Positions 10,269 to 17,663 of a stretch of 64,000 bases of DNA are shown one piece after another. Numbering within the stretch: the stretch's first letter is position 1; every line of letters begins with the position of its first letter. The translations under genes and the position numbers were made by a program. Source of the DNA: Gammaproteobacteria bacterium (GTDB taxonomy: Bacteria > Pseudomonadota > Gammaproteobacteria > Ga0077536); assembly GCA_024235015.1 (NCBI GenBank), contig JACKNG010000005.1, forward strand, positions 434,001 to 498,000, in the 5' to 3' direction. Under the pieces are notes generated by a model. It was given only the letters and a program-made list of their open reading frames with translations, did no database searches and was not told the DNA's origin.

Positions 10269-11177
10269 TCAGGCCGCGGCCGGCGGCGGAAACACGCCGG
10301 CGCGGCTGACCATGGCCGGCATGGCGGCCTCCAGCGGCCCTTCCAGCCACTTTGCCGTGGCGATGACGCCGTCGATGTCGATGCCGGTGCGATAACCCAT
10401 GCGGTGCAGCAGGTAGAGCACGTCCTCGGTGCCGACGTTGCCGGTCGCGCCCGGCGCGAAGGGACAGCCGCCGACGCCGCCGCAGCTGGCATCGACGATG
10501 CGCACCCCGGCCTCGACTGCCGCGTAGACGTTGCCGATGCCGGTATTGCGCGTGTTGTGGAAATGTACGCGCAGGGGAATCGCGCCGAGCACCGGGCGCA
10601 CGGCCTCGACCAGGCGGGTGACGTCGGCCGGTACGGCGACGCCGATGGTGTCGGCGAGCGCGATCTCGTCGACGCCGGCCGCGGCCAGCGCGCGCGCGAT
10701 CTCGACCACCCGTGCCGGCGCCACCTCGCCCTCGAACGGACAGCCGAAGCTGGCCGCGATGGTGACGCCGAAAAAGCGCCCGGCATCCTGCGCGCGCCGT
10801 GCCATGGCGACGATCGCGTCGAGCATCTCGGCTGCGCTGCGGCCCTGGTTGCGCTGGCAGAAGGTGTCGGTGGTGACTGCCGCGCAGTTGAGTTGCTCGA
10901 TGCCGGACGCCAGCGCCCGTTCGAGGCCCTGTTCGTTCAGCACCAGCCCGATGTAGCGCGCGCCGTCGCGGCGCGGCAGGCCGGCGACGATGGCGTCGGC
11001 ATCGGCCATCTGCGGCACGCGCTTGGGATTGACGAAGCTCGCCACCTCCAGGCGCCGCACCCCGGCGTCGACCAGGCGGGTGATGAACTCGAGCTTGGTC
11101 GCGGTGTCGACCAGGCGCGGCTGGCTCTGCAGGCCATCGCGCGGTCCGACCTCCACGATCTCCACCTTGTCAGCCAT
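10269..11177 (-). CDS. mvaB: Hydroxymethylglutaryl-CoA lyase
   Basis: A cytosolic TIM-barrel lyase of 302 residues that splits HMG-CoA into acetoacetate and acetyl-CoA, the last step of leucine breakdown. The DRE-TIM start motif EVGPRDGLQ (about residues 7-15), the metal-binding VHFHNT near 200, and the family signature around the catalytic cysteine (SCGGVGGCPFAPGA, near 234) are all present. Homocitrate-synthase-like enzymes share the fold but lack that glycine-rich cysteine loop. No other leucine-degradation gene is adjacent. Confidence 0.94.
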   Translation of the reverse strand: MADKVEIVEVGPRDGLQSQPRLVDTATKLEFITRLVDAGVRRLEVASFVNPKRVPQMADADAIVAGLPRRDGARYIGLVLNEQGLERALASGIEQLNCAAVTTDTFCQRNQGRSAAEMLDAIVAMARRAQDAGRFFGVTIAASFGCPFEGEVAPARVVEIARALAAAGVDEIALADTIGVAVPADVTRLVEAVRPVLGAIPLRVHFHNTRNTGIGNVYAAVEAGVRIVDASCGGVGGCPFAPGATGNVGTEDVLYLLHRMGYRTGIDIDGVIATAKWLEGPLEAAMPAMVSRAGVFPPPAAA

Positions 11178-11308
11178 GCCCGTCCTCCTCGTCGCAATGG
11201 GGTCGCGGCGATTCTACCCAATCCGCCCGCGCACCGACGCCGCGGTCGCGGATGAACGCCTATACTGTCGCGCTTCCGTTCCCATCCGGCGCGAGGCCCC
11301 GACAGATC

Positions 11309-12679
11309 ATGCCTGCATACGACTACGACCTCTTCGTCATCGGCGGCGGCTCAGGTGGCGTACGCGCCGGGCGCATGGCCGCGAGCCTCGGGGTGCGCGT
11401 GGGCGTGGCCGAGGAACGCTATCTCGGCGGTACCTGCGTCAACGTCGGCTGCGTGCCGAAGAAGCTGTTCTCCTACGCCGCGCATTTCGCCGAGGACTTC
11501 GAGGACGCCGCCGGTTTCGGCTGGACGGTGGGCGCGCGCCGTTTCGATTGGCCCACGCTGGTGCGCAACAAGAACACCGAGATCGAGCGCCTGAACGGCA
11601 TCTACCGCCGCTTGCTGGTCAACGCCGGCGCCGAGGTCATCGAGGCGCGTGCGCGACTGCTCGATCCGCATACCGTCGAGGTCGGCGGACGCACCGTCAC
11701 CGCCGAGCGCATTCTCGTCGCCACCGGCGGCTGGCCCTACGTGCCCGACTTCCCCGGCAGCGGCCATGCCATCACCTCCAACGAGGCCTTCTTCCTCGAA
11801 CGCCTGCCGGAACGGGTGGTGGTGGTTGGCGGCGGCTACATCGCCGTCGAGTTCGCCGGCATCTTCAACGGCCTCGGCTGCCGTACCACCCAGCTCTACC
11901 GCGGCCCGCTGTTCCTGCGCGGCTTCGACGACGATGCCCGCAGTTTCCTCGCCGAGGAAGTGCGCAAGAAGGGCGTCGATCTGCATTTCGAACGCGACGT
12001 CAGCGCCATCGAGAGGCGCGGCGATTCGTTCCTGCTCACCCTCAACGAGGGCAGCACGCTGGAGTGCGACCTGGTCATGTACGCGACCGGGCGCAAACCG
12101 CTCAGCGCGGATCTCGGCCTCGAGGCCTGCGGGGTGGAATTGAACGCCGCTGGCGCCATCGTCGTCGACGGCAACTACCGCACCAACGTACCCTCGATCT
12201 ACGCCATCGGCGACGTCACCGATCGCGTCAACCTGACCCCGGTGGCCCTGGCCGAAGGGATGGCGCTGGTGTGGCACCTCTACCGCGACCACGAGCGCCC
12301 GGTCGACTACGAGTACATCCCGAGCGCGGTGTTCAGCCAGCCCAACCTGGCCACGGTCGGCTACACCGAGGCCGAGGCGCGGGCGAAGTTCGGCGACGAC
12401 GCCATCGAGATCTACCGCTCGACCTTCACCCCGCTCAAGCACACCCTCTCGGGCAGCCAGGAGAAGACCCTGATGAAGCTGGTCGTCGAGCGCGGCAGCG
12501 ACCGCGTGGTCGGCGCACACATGGTCGGCCCCGACGCCGGCGAGACCATCCAGGGCCTGGCCGTCGCGCTCAAGGCGGGCGCGACCAAGGCCCTGTTCGA
12601 TCGCACCATCGGTATTCACCCGACCTCCGCCGAGGAATGGGTGACCATGCGTGAACCCGTCGCGCGCGCGGACGATTAG
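11309..12679 (+). CDS. gor: Glutathione-disulfide reductase
   Basis: An FAD- and NADPH-dependent flavoenzyme (456 residues) that keeps glutathione reduced in the cytosol. The N-terminal FAD motif VIGGGSGG (10-17), the redox pair GGTCVNVGC (Cys43 and Cys48), the NADPH Rossmann motif VVGGGYIAVEFAG near 175 and the C-terminal GIHPTSAEE with the catalytic His-Glu pair are intact. I use ATG 11309: the frame opens at 11252, but a -10-like TATACT at 11261-11266 lies after that codon, and homologs begin just before the FAD motif. The residues around the NADPH site fit the glutathione reductase group and not mycothione or lipoamide dehydrogenases. Confidence 0.95.
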   Translation: MPAYDYDLFVIGGGSGGVRAGRMAASLGVRVGVAEERYLGGTCVNVGCVPKKLFSYAAHFAEDFEDAAGFGWTVGARRFDWPTLVRNKNTEIERLNGIYRRLLVNAGAEVIEARARLLDPHTVEVGGRTVTAERILVATGGWPYVPDFPGSGHAITSNEAFFLERLPERVVVVGGGYIAVEFAGIFNGLGCRTTQLYRGPLFLRGFDDDARSFLAEEVRKKGVDLHFERDVSAIERRGDSFLLTLNEGSTLECDLVMYATGRKPLSADLGLEACGVELNAAGAIVVDGNYRTNVPSIYAIGDVTDRVNLTPVALAEGMALVWHLYRDHERPVDYEYIPSAVFSQPNLATVGYTEAEARAKFGDDAIEIYRSTFTPLKHTLSGSQEKTLMKLVVERGSDRVVGAHMVGPDAGETIQGLAVALKAGATKALFDRTIGIHPTSAEEWVTMREPVARADD

Positions 12680-12807
12680 CGACACATGCTCGACTGCGTA
12701 ACGGCTCCGGCGAGCCCACCCCGGAGACCGCTCGATGTCCGCGAGACGGACACGCGTGAACCCTGCGGGCTAGACTGGGGGTACCGAGACCACCCGGAGC
12801 CCCGCCC

Positions 12808-13362
12808 ATGTTGATCCGTCTCCTGCTCGCCGCCAGCCTGGTGCTCGGCGGCCTCCCCGGCGCCGCGAGCGCCGCCGGCAACGAACTCGCCATCGGCGAC
12901 CCCGCGCCCGATTTCGCCCTGCCCGGCTCCGACGGCGCCGTCCATCGCCTCGCCGATTACCGTGGCCACACCGTGGTGCTGGCGTGGTTCCCCAAAGCCT
13001 TCACCGGCGGCTGAACGGCCGAGTGCAAGTCGCTCCGTGAGGGCGGCAGCATGCTACGCGGGTTCGACGTCGTCCATTTCATGGCCAGCGTCGACGATAT
13101 CGAGACCAACACCGCCTTCGCGCGCAAGAACGACGCCGATTTCCCGGTCCTCAGCGATGCCGACAAGACCGTCGCGCAGGCCTACGGCGTGCTCGCCGAC
13201 GCCGGCTATGCGCGGCGCTGGACGTTCTACATCGACCCCGCGGGCCGTATCGCCTGGATCGACCGGGAGGTCAACGCGCTGACCGCGGCGGCCGACACCG
13301 CGGCGCGCCTGGCGGCGCTGGGGGTGGCACCGGCCAGCGCCGCTGCGCCGACGGGCGACTGA
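12808..13362 (+). CDS. Exported peroxiredoxin-like protein with in-frame TGA, probable selenocysteine (Sec69)
   Basis: Read through one TGA (13012-13014), the frame gives a 184-residue AhpC/TSA-family protein: signal peptide (about 1-22), a thioredoxin-fold start (IGDPAPDFALPG), then FPKAFTGG, the TGA codon, TAEC, and an uninterrupted second half with ARKNDADFPVLSDAD, AYGVL and RRWTFYIDPAGRI. In cysteine homologs the TGA position is the peroxidatic cysteine of the FTxGCT motif, and Cys73 lies four residues later. A stem-loop placed like a bacterial SECIS starts ten bases after the TGA. GGAG lies eight bases before the ATG. The alternative is a point nonsense mutation, but both halves look fully conserved. 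An ordinary gene caller would report only a truncated 68-residue piece. Confidence 0.85.
13024..13051 (+). promoter_or_regulatory. Putative bacterial SECIS stem-loop for selenocysteine insertion
   Basis: A seven-pair stem (13029-13035 with 13041-13047, two of them G-U pairs) closes a five-base loop CGUGA; three further pairs extend it below (13024-13026 with 13049-13051). The loop G, followed by U, is 22 bases after the TGA, inside the 16-37 base window described for bacterial SECIS elements. The element lies within the coding sequence, as in other bacterial selenoproteins. Confidence 0.65.
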
Positions 13363-13381
13363 GTTCGACGCGGGCGACGGC

Positions 13382-14038
13382 CTACCAGCCGTTGCGGTGG
13401 ATGAAGAGGTCGAGATCCTTGCGCGGCGCCGGCTTGAAATCGGTGCCCTTGGTATAGGCGATCGGCACCAGCGCGACCTGGGTGTATTCCTCGTACGGGA
13501 TGCCCAGGATATCGGCGGCTTCGCGCTCGAACATCAGGTGGATGGTGGTCCAGCAGGTGCCGAGCGCGCGTTCGCGCGCGGCCAGCATGAAGCTCCACAC
13601 CGCGGGCAGGATGGAGCCGTACAGCCCGGCCGCGAGATCGGCCGTCGCCCCTTCGTAGCGCCCGTTCAGCACCGGCACCATCAGCCAGGGCGCGCGCCCC
13701 ATGTTCTCGCCGAGGTAGGCGGCGGAGTCGGCGGCGCGCGCGGCGATCGGTTTCATCTCCGGGTCGTTCGCGTGCAGGTTGTAGATCGAGAACGGCTGCT
13801 CGGCATAGATCGGCCAGGCCTTGGCATAGAGATCACCCAGCGCCTTGCGCTTGTCGGGATCGTCGACCATGACGAAATGCCAGAACTGGCCGGCCGAACC
13901 GGTCGGCGACTGCACCGCGAGTTCGAGACATTCGCGGATCAGCGAGAAATCCACCGGGCGGTCGAAATCGAGGCGCTTGCGCACCGCGCGCGTCGTGGTC
14001 AGAACCTCGTCGACGCTGAGACCGAGTTTGCTCATCAT
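13382..14038 (-). CDS. Nitroreductase family protein
   Basis: A 218-residue FMN-dependent oxidoreductase-type protein. The N-terminal RAVRKRLDF (about residues 17-26) is the FMN phosphate-binding start, followed by AVQSPTGSAGQFWHF, a long central helix and the C-terminal ILGIPYEEYTQVALVPIAYT segment typical of the family. Members reduce nitroaromatics, quinones or flavin-like substrates with NAD(P)H; the physiological substrate cannot be told. There are two adjacent ATG codons (14038 and 14035). It is convergent with the peroxiredoxin gene. Confidence 0.88.
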   Translation of the reverse strand: MMSKLGLSVDEVLTTTRAVRKRLDFDRPVDFSLIRECLELAVQSPTGSAGQFWHFVMVDDPDKRKALGDLYAKAWPIYAEQPFSIYNLHANDPEMKPIAARAADSAAYLGENMGRAPWLMVPVLNGRYEGATADLAAGLYGSILPAVWSFMLAARERALGTCWTTIHLMFEREAADILGIPYEEYTQVALVPIAYTKGTDFKPAPRKDLDLFIHRNGW

Positions 14039-14175
14039 GTACCTCCCCCGCTCGATGGAATTCGCGCGCCATCATAGCCCGCGTGTCGCGCCAGATCACG
14101 GCACCCCGCCCCCATCGTCGCGGGCGCGCCGCGGCTGGTAGCATGGCCCCCTGCCCTGTCCCGCGAGGTCCTGCG

Positions 14176-14595
14176 ATGAGCCACACCGCCCCTGACGTCA
14201 CCCTGGTTCGCGACGCCATCCACAACCCGGCCGAGCCACGTCATTTCATGCGCGTGCTGCCATTCGCGGGCAGCGTCGTGGTGCGCGCCGGCGAGGTCGA
14301 GATCGGGCGCTCCACGCAGGCGCTGGAAGTGCGCGAAGTCGCCTACGACATCTACCCCGCGGTCTTCTACCTGCCACGTGCCGATGTCGACATGGTGCGC
14401 CTGCGCGCCAACCCGCGCACCACCCACTGCCCGCTCAAGGGCGACACCGAGTACTTCGACATCGCCACCGATGCGGGCCTGATCGCGGAAGCGGCGTGGT
14501 CCTACGTCGAGGTCATCGAACCCGCCGCCGTGCTGCGCGGCTACGTCGCCTTCGATACCCGCAAGGTCGAGGTGCGCACCGAACGCGCACGCTGA
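14176..14595 (+). CDS. DUF427 domain-containing protein
   Basis: A 139-residue soluble protein with the DUF427 signature: a beta-rich fold including VVRAGEVEIG, the YPAVFYLPRADV segment (near residue 66) and CPLKGDTEYFD (near 88). The biochemical role of the family is unknown. I start at ATG 14176 with GAGG upstream; the frame continues to 14083 but the extra residues are arginine-rich and not family-like. It is divergent from the nitroreductase gene, 137 bases away. Confidence 0.85.
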   Translation: MSHTAPDVTLVRDAIHNPAEPRHFMRVLPFAGSVVVRAGEVEIGRSTQALEVREVAYDIYPAVFYLPRADVDMVRLRANPRTTHCPLKGDTEYFDIATDAGLIAEAAWSYVEVIEPAAVLRGYVAFDTRKVEVRTERAR

Positions 14596-14631
14596 GCGCG
14601 CTGACCGGCGCCGGCGTGCCTCACCAGCGGG

Positions 14632-16026
14632 TCAGGCGAGCTCCCCGGCGGCCACGGCAGCCGGGCCTACCGGCGGCGTCCGCGGGCGGCACGAGGTCAG
14701 CCAGCGGAAGCGCGCGATGAGCAGCACGCCGGCCGTGCACAAGGCGACGGCGAGCCCGGCCCAGATGCCGTGTGCACCGTAGCCGAGCTCGATTCCCAGC
14801 AACCAGGCGAGCACGAAGCCGATCCCCCAATAGTTGAACGCGTTGAGCAGCAGCGGCACGCGGGTGTCCTTGAGCCCGCGCAGGGCGAAAGCCGCCGCGA
14901 CCTGGACACCGTCACCGATCTGCAGGAACGCCGCGATGCGGAACAGCTCGCCGGCCAGCCTGGCCACTGCGGCATCGGCGGTATAGAGAGCGGCGATGCG
15001 CCCGGCCAGCAGCAGCGTGGTCAGGCCGGCGAGCAAGGACAGGGCGCCGCACAAGGCCATGCCGGTGTAGCCGATGCGCGCGGCACTCGCCAGGTCGCCG
15101 CGGCCGACGGCCTGCCCGACACACACCGTCAGCGCCATGCCGAAGCCGAGTGGCACCATGAACACCAGCCCGGAGTAGTTGAGCACCACCTGGTGCGCGG
15201 CGACCGCGACCGTGCCCAGCGCCCCCATCAGCAGGGCCACGGTGGTGAACAGGCCCGATTGCAGGAACAGCGAGCAGCCGATCGGCACCCCCAGCACGAG
15301 CAGCCGCCGCTGTGTCGCCCGTTGCGGCCAGTCCCAGCGCGTGACGATTTCGAAGCGCCGGTAACGCGGCGCCCGCAATGTATGGAAGGCGAGCATGGCC
15401 AGCATGATCCAGAACGCGATGGCATTGCCGAGGCCACAACCCGGCGCACCCAGGGCCGGCGCGCCGAGGCGGCCGAACAGGAAGGCGTAGTTCAACGCCA
15501 CGTTGAGCGGCAGCGCGAGCGCCATCACCGTCATGATCGGAACGGTGCTGCCGACGCCCTCGTTCATCTGCTTGAAGGCGTGGTAGGCATAGGCGGCGGG
15601 CACGCCCCAGCTGAGCAGGTCGAGATAGCCCTGTGCCGGCGCGATGACTGCCTCGTCGATGCCGACCCAGCGCAGCAGCGGGGTGCTCGAACGCATCGCC
15701 ACGATCACCGGCAACGCGACCAGCAGCGCCAGCCACAGGCCCTGGCGGGTGTCGGCGCCGATGCGGGCGTGCTGGCCGGCACCGTAATGCTGCGCAACGG
15801 TCGGCCCCAGCGCCATCACGGTGCCCAGCCCGAGCAGGAACAACGCGATCCAGACCCCGGAACCGATGGCGACCGCGGCGAGTGCGCCCGGGCCGAGGGA
15901 CGCCGCCATCAGGGTATCGGCGACGGCCACGCCGATGCTGAACACGTTGGTGACGATGAGCGGGCTGCCGATGCGCACGATCGCGGCGACGTCGCGCCGC
16001 CAGGCTGCGCACGGCGCCGCGCTCAT
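14632..16026 (-). CDS. MATE-family efflux transporter
   Basis: A 464-residue inner-membrane protein with about twelve transmembrane segments in two homologous halves, the MatE layout (first half GSPLIVTNVFSIGVAVADT, second half starting near GVPIGCSLFLQSGLFT). NorM-type members export cationic drugs or metabolites in exchange for Na+ or H+. The substrate is unknown. Its ATG overlaps the stop of the upstream ABC ATPase gene (ATGA), so it is the last gene of the long leftward operon and may export a product of that pathway. Confidence 0.9.
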   Translation of the reverse strand: MSAAPCAAWRRDVAAIVRIGSPLIVTNVFSIGVAVADTLMAASLGPGALAAVAIGSGVWIALFLLGLGTVMALGPTVAQHYGAGQHARIGADTRQGLWLALLVALPVIVAMRSSTPLLRWVGIDEAVIAPAQGYLDLLSWGVPAAYAYHAFKQMNEGVGSTVPIMTVMALALPLNVALNYAFLFGRLGAPALGAPGCGLGNAIAFWIMLAMLAFHTLRAPRYRRFEIVTRWDWPQRATQRRLLVLGVPIGCSLFLQSGLFTTVALLMGALGTVAVAAHQVVLNYSGLVFMVPLGFGMALTVCVGQAVGRGDLASAARIGYTGMALCGALSLLAGLTTLLLAGRIAALYTADAAVARLAGELFRIAAFLQIGDGVQVAAAFALRGLKDTRVPLLLNAFNYWGIGFVLAWLLGIELGYGAHGIWAGLAVALCTAGVLLIARFRWLTSCRPRTPPVGPAAVAAGELA

Positions 16027-17663
16027 GCCGCGCTGTCGATGGTGGGAACGGCGGCCAGCAGGCGCTGCGTGTACTCGTGGGCCGGGCGGTTCAAGACCTG
16101 TTCGACCTCGCCGTGCTCGACGATGCGTCCCTGGTACATGACCGCGACCCGGTGGGCGAGGTAGGCGACGACGCCGATGTTGTGGGTCACGAACAGGTAG
16201 GTCAGACCGAGGCGTTCCTGCAGGTCGCGCAGCAGCTCGAGGATCTGCGCCTGCACGGAGACGTCGAGTGCGCTGGTCGGCTCGTCGCAGACGATCAGGC
16301 GCGGCTCGACCGCGAGCGCGCGCGCGATGCAGATGCGCTGCCGCTGCCCGCCGGAGAACTCGTGCGGATAGCGCGCGGCGTGCGCCGCTTCCAGCCCGAC
16401 CTGGTCGAGCAGTTCGATCACCCGGCGGTCGCGCTCGGCACGGCTTGCGCCGATACCCTGGGCCAGCATGCCCTCCTTGATGATGTCACCGACGAGCATG
16501 CGCGGGTTCATCGACGAGTACGGATCCTGGAACACGATCTGGAGATCGGCGCGGTAACGACGCAGGGTGGCCGCGTCGACCGTCGCGAGATCGGTACCGA
16601 GATAGCTGACCGTGCCGCCGTGCGTGGCGAGCAGACGCAACAGGCCCTTGCCCATGGTGGTCTTGCCTGAACCCGACTCGCCGACCACGGCCAGGGTCCG
16701 CCCCTGCTCGATGTCGAGATCGATGCCGTCGACCGCCTTGACGTAGCCGACGGTGCGCTTGAACACGCCTTTGCGCACCGGGAACCAGACCTTGAGGTCG
16801 CGAACCGTCATCAGCGTCTCGCCGCTGCCCGGGCGCGGCGCATGGCCGTCGCGCACACGCTTGTCCCAACTCGGCAGCGCTGCGAAGAGCTGCTTCGAGT
16901 ACGCGTGGTGGGGATCGCGGTAAAACGCCTCGCGCGTGCCCTGTTCGACTACGCGACCTTCCTTCATCACCACCACGCGGTCGGCGATCTGGTGGGCCAC
17001 GGCGAGATCGTGGGTGATGAACAGGATACCCATGTCGCGCTCGCGCTGGATGCGCCGTACGAGATCGAGCACCTGGGCCTGGATGGTGACGTCGAGGGCG
17101 GTGGTCGGCTCGTCGGCGATGAGCAGGCGCGGGTCGCCGGCCAGCGCCATGGCGATCATCACGCGTTGCTTCATGCCGCCGGAGAATTGGTGCGGATAAG
17201 CATCGAAGCGTGCTCCGCCGTCGGCGATGCCGACGGCGTCGAGCAGTTCTTCGACACGCGCGCGCAGGGCGGCGCCGCGCAGCCCCTTGTGCCGTGCCAG
17301 GACCTCGCCGATCTGGGCGCCGATGGTCATCACCGGGTTCAGCGAGGATTGCGGCTCCTGGAAGATCATGCCGATGGCCGCGCCGCGCACGTCGCGCATG
17401 CGGTGCTCGGGCAGGCGGAAGAGATTCTCGCCGGCGAGGTGGACGCTGCCACGGGTGACACGTGCGACCGGCGGCAGCAGGCGCGTGACGGCGAGCGCGG
17501 TGAGCGACTTGCCGCTGCCCGATTCGCCGACCAGCACGACGGTCTCGCCGGCGCCGACCTCGAAGCTGACGCCGTCGACGGCGCGCACCAACTGCTCGCC
17601 GGCGCCGAAATGGACGGCGAGGTCGCGTACCTCGAGCAGGCTGTCGCCGCGCGCCGTGCTCAT
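16023..17663 (-). CDS. Double ATP-binding protein of a Yej/Opp-type peptide ABC importer
   Basis: A 546-residue protein with two complete ABC ATPase domains, as in YejF and GsiA. Domain 1 has Walker A GESGSGKS near residue 45, signature FSGGMKQR and Walker B LLIADEPT; domain 2 has GESGSGKT near 324, FSGGQRQR and LIVCDEPT. Each is followed by the oligopeptide-type C-terminal extension (RDPHHAYSKQL, NRPAHEYTQRL). It would power the two permeases encoded 3.5-6 kb upstream in the same operon. Two beta-oxidation genes separate it from them. It overlaps both neighbours by ATGA junctions, so translation is probably coupled. Confidence 0.93.
   Translation of the reverse strand: MSTARGDSLLEVRDLAVHFGAGEQLVRAVDGVSFEVGAGETVVLVGESGSGKSLTALAVTRLLPPVARVTRGSVHLAGENLFRLPEHRMRDVRGAAIGMIFQEPQSSLNPVMTIGAQIGEVLARHKGLRGAALRARVEELLDAVGIADGGARFDAYPHQFSGGMKQRVMIAMALAGDPRLLIADEPTTALDVTIQAQVLDLVRRIQRERDMGILFITHDLAVAHQIADRVVVMKEGRVVEQGTREAFYRDPHHAYSKQLFAALPSWDKRVRDGHAPRPGSGETLMTVRDLKVWFPVRKGVFKRTVGYVKAVDGIDLDIEQGRTLAVVGESGSGKTTMGKGLLRLLATHGGTVSYLGTDLATVDAATLRRYRADLQIVFQDPYSSMNPRMLVGDIIKEGMLAQGIGASRAERDRRVIELLDQVGLEAAHAARYPHEFSGGQRQRICIARALAVEPRLIVCDEPTSALDVSVQAQILELLRDLQERLGLTYLFVTHNIGVVAYLAHRVAVMYQGRIVEHGEVEQVLNRPAHEYTQRLLAAVPTIDSAA

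Noticed and set aside
13012..13014. TGA in the peroxiredoxin gene read as a true stop (pseudogene or two small genes)
   Set aside because: The frame continues intact for 116 codons with family motifs, the TGA replaces the key cysteine, and a SECIS-like hairpin follows.
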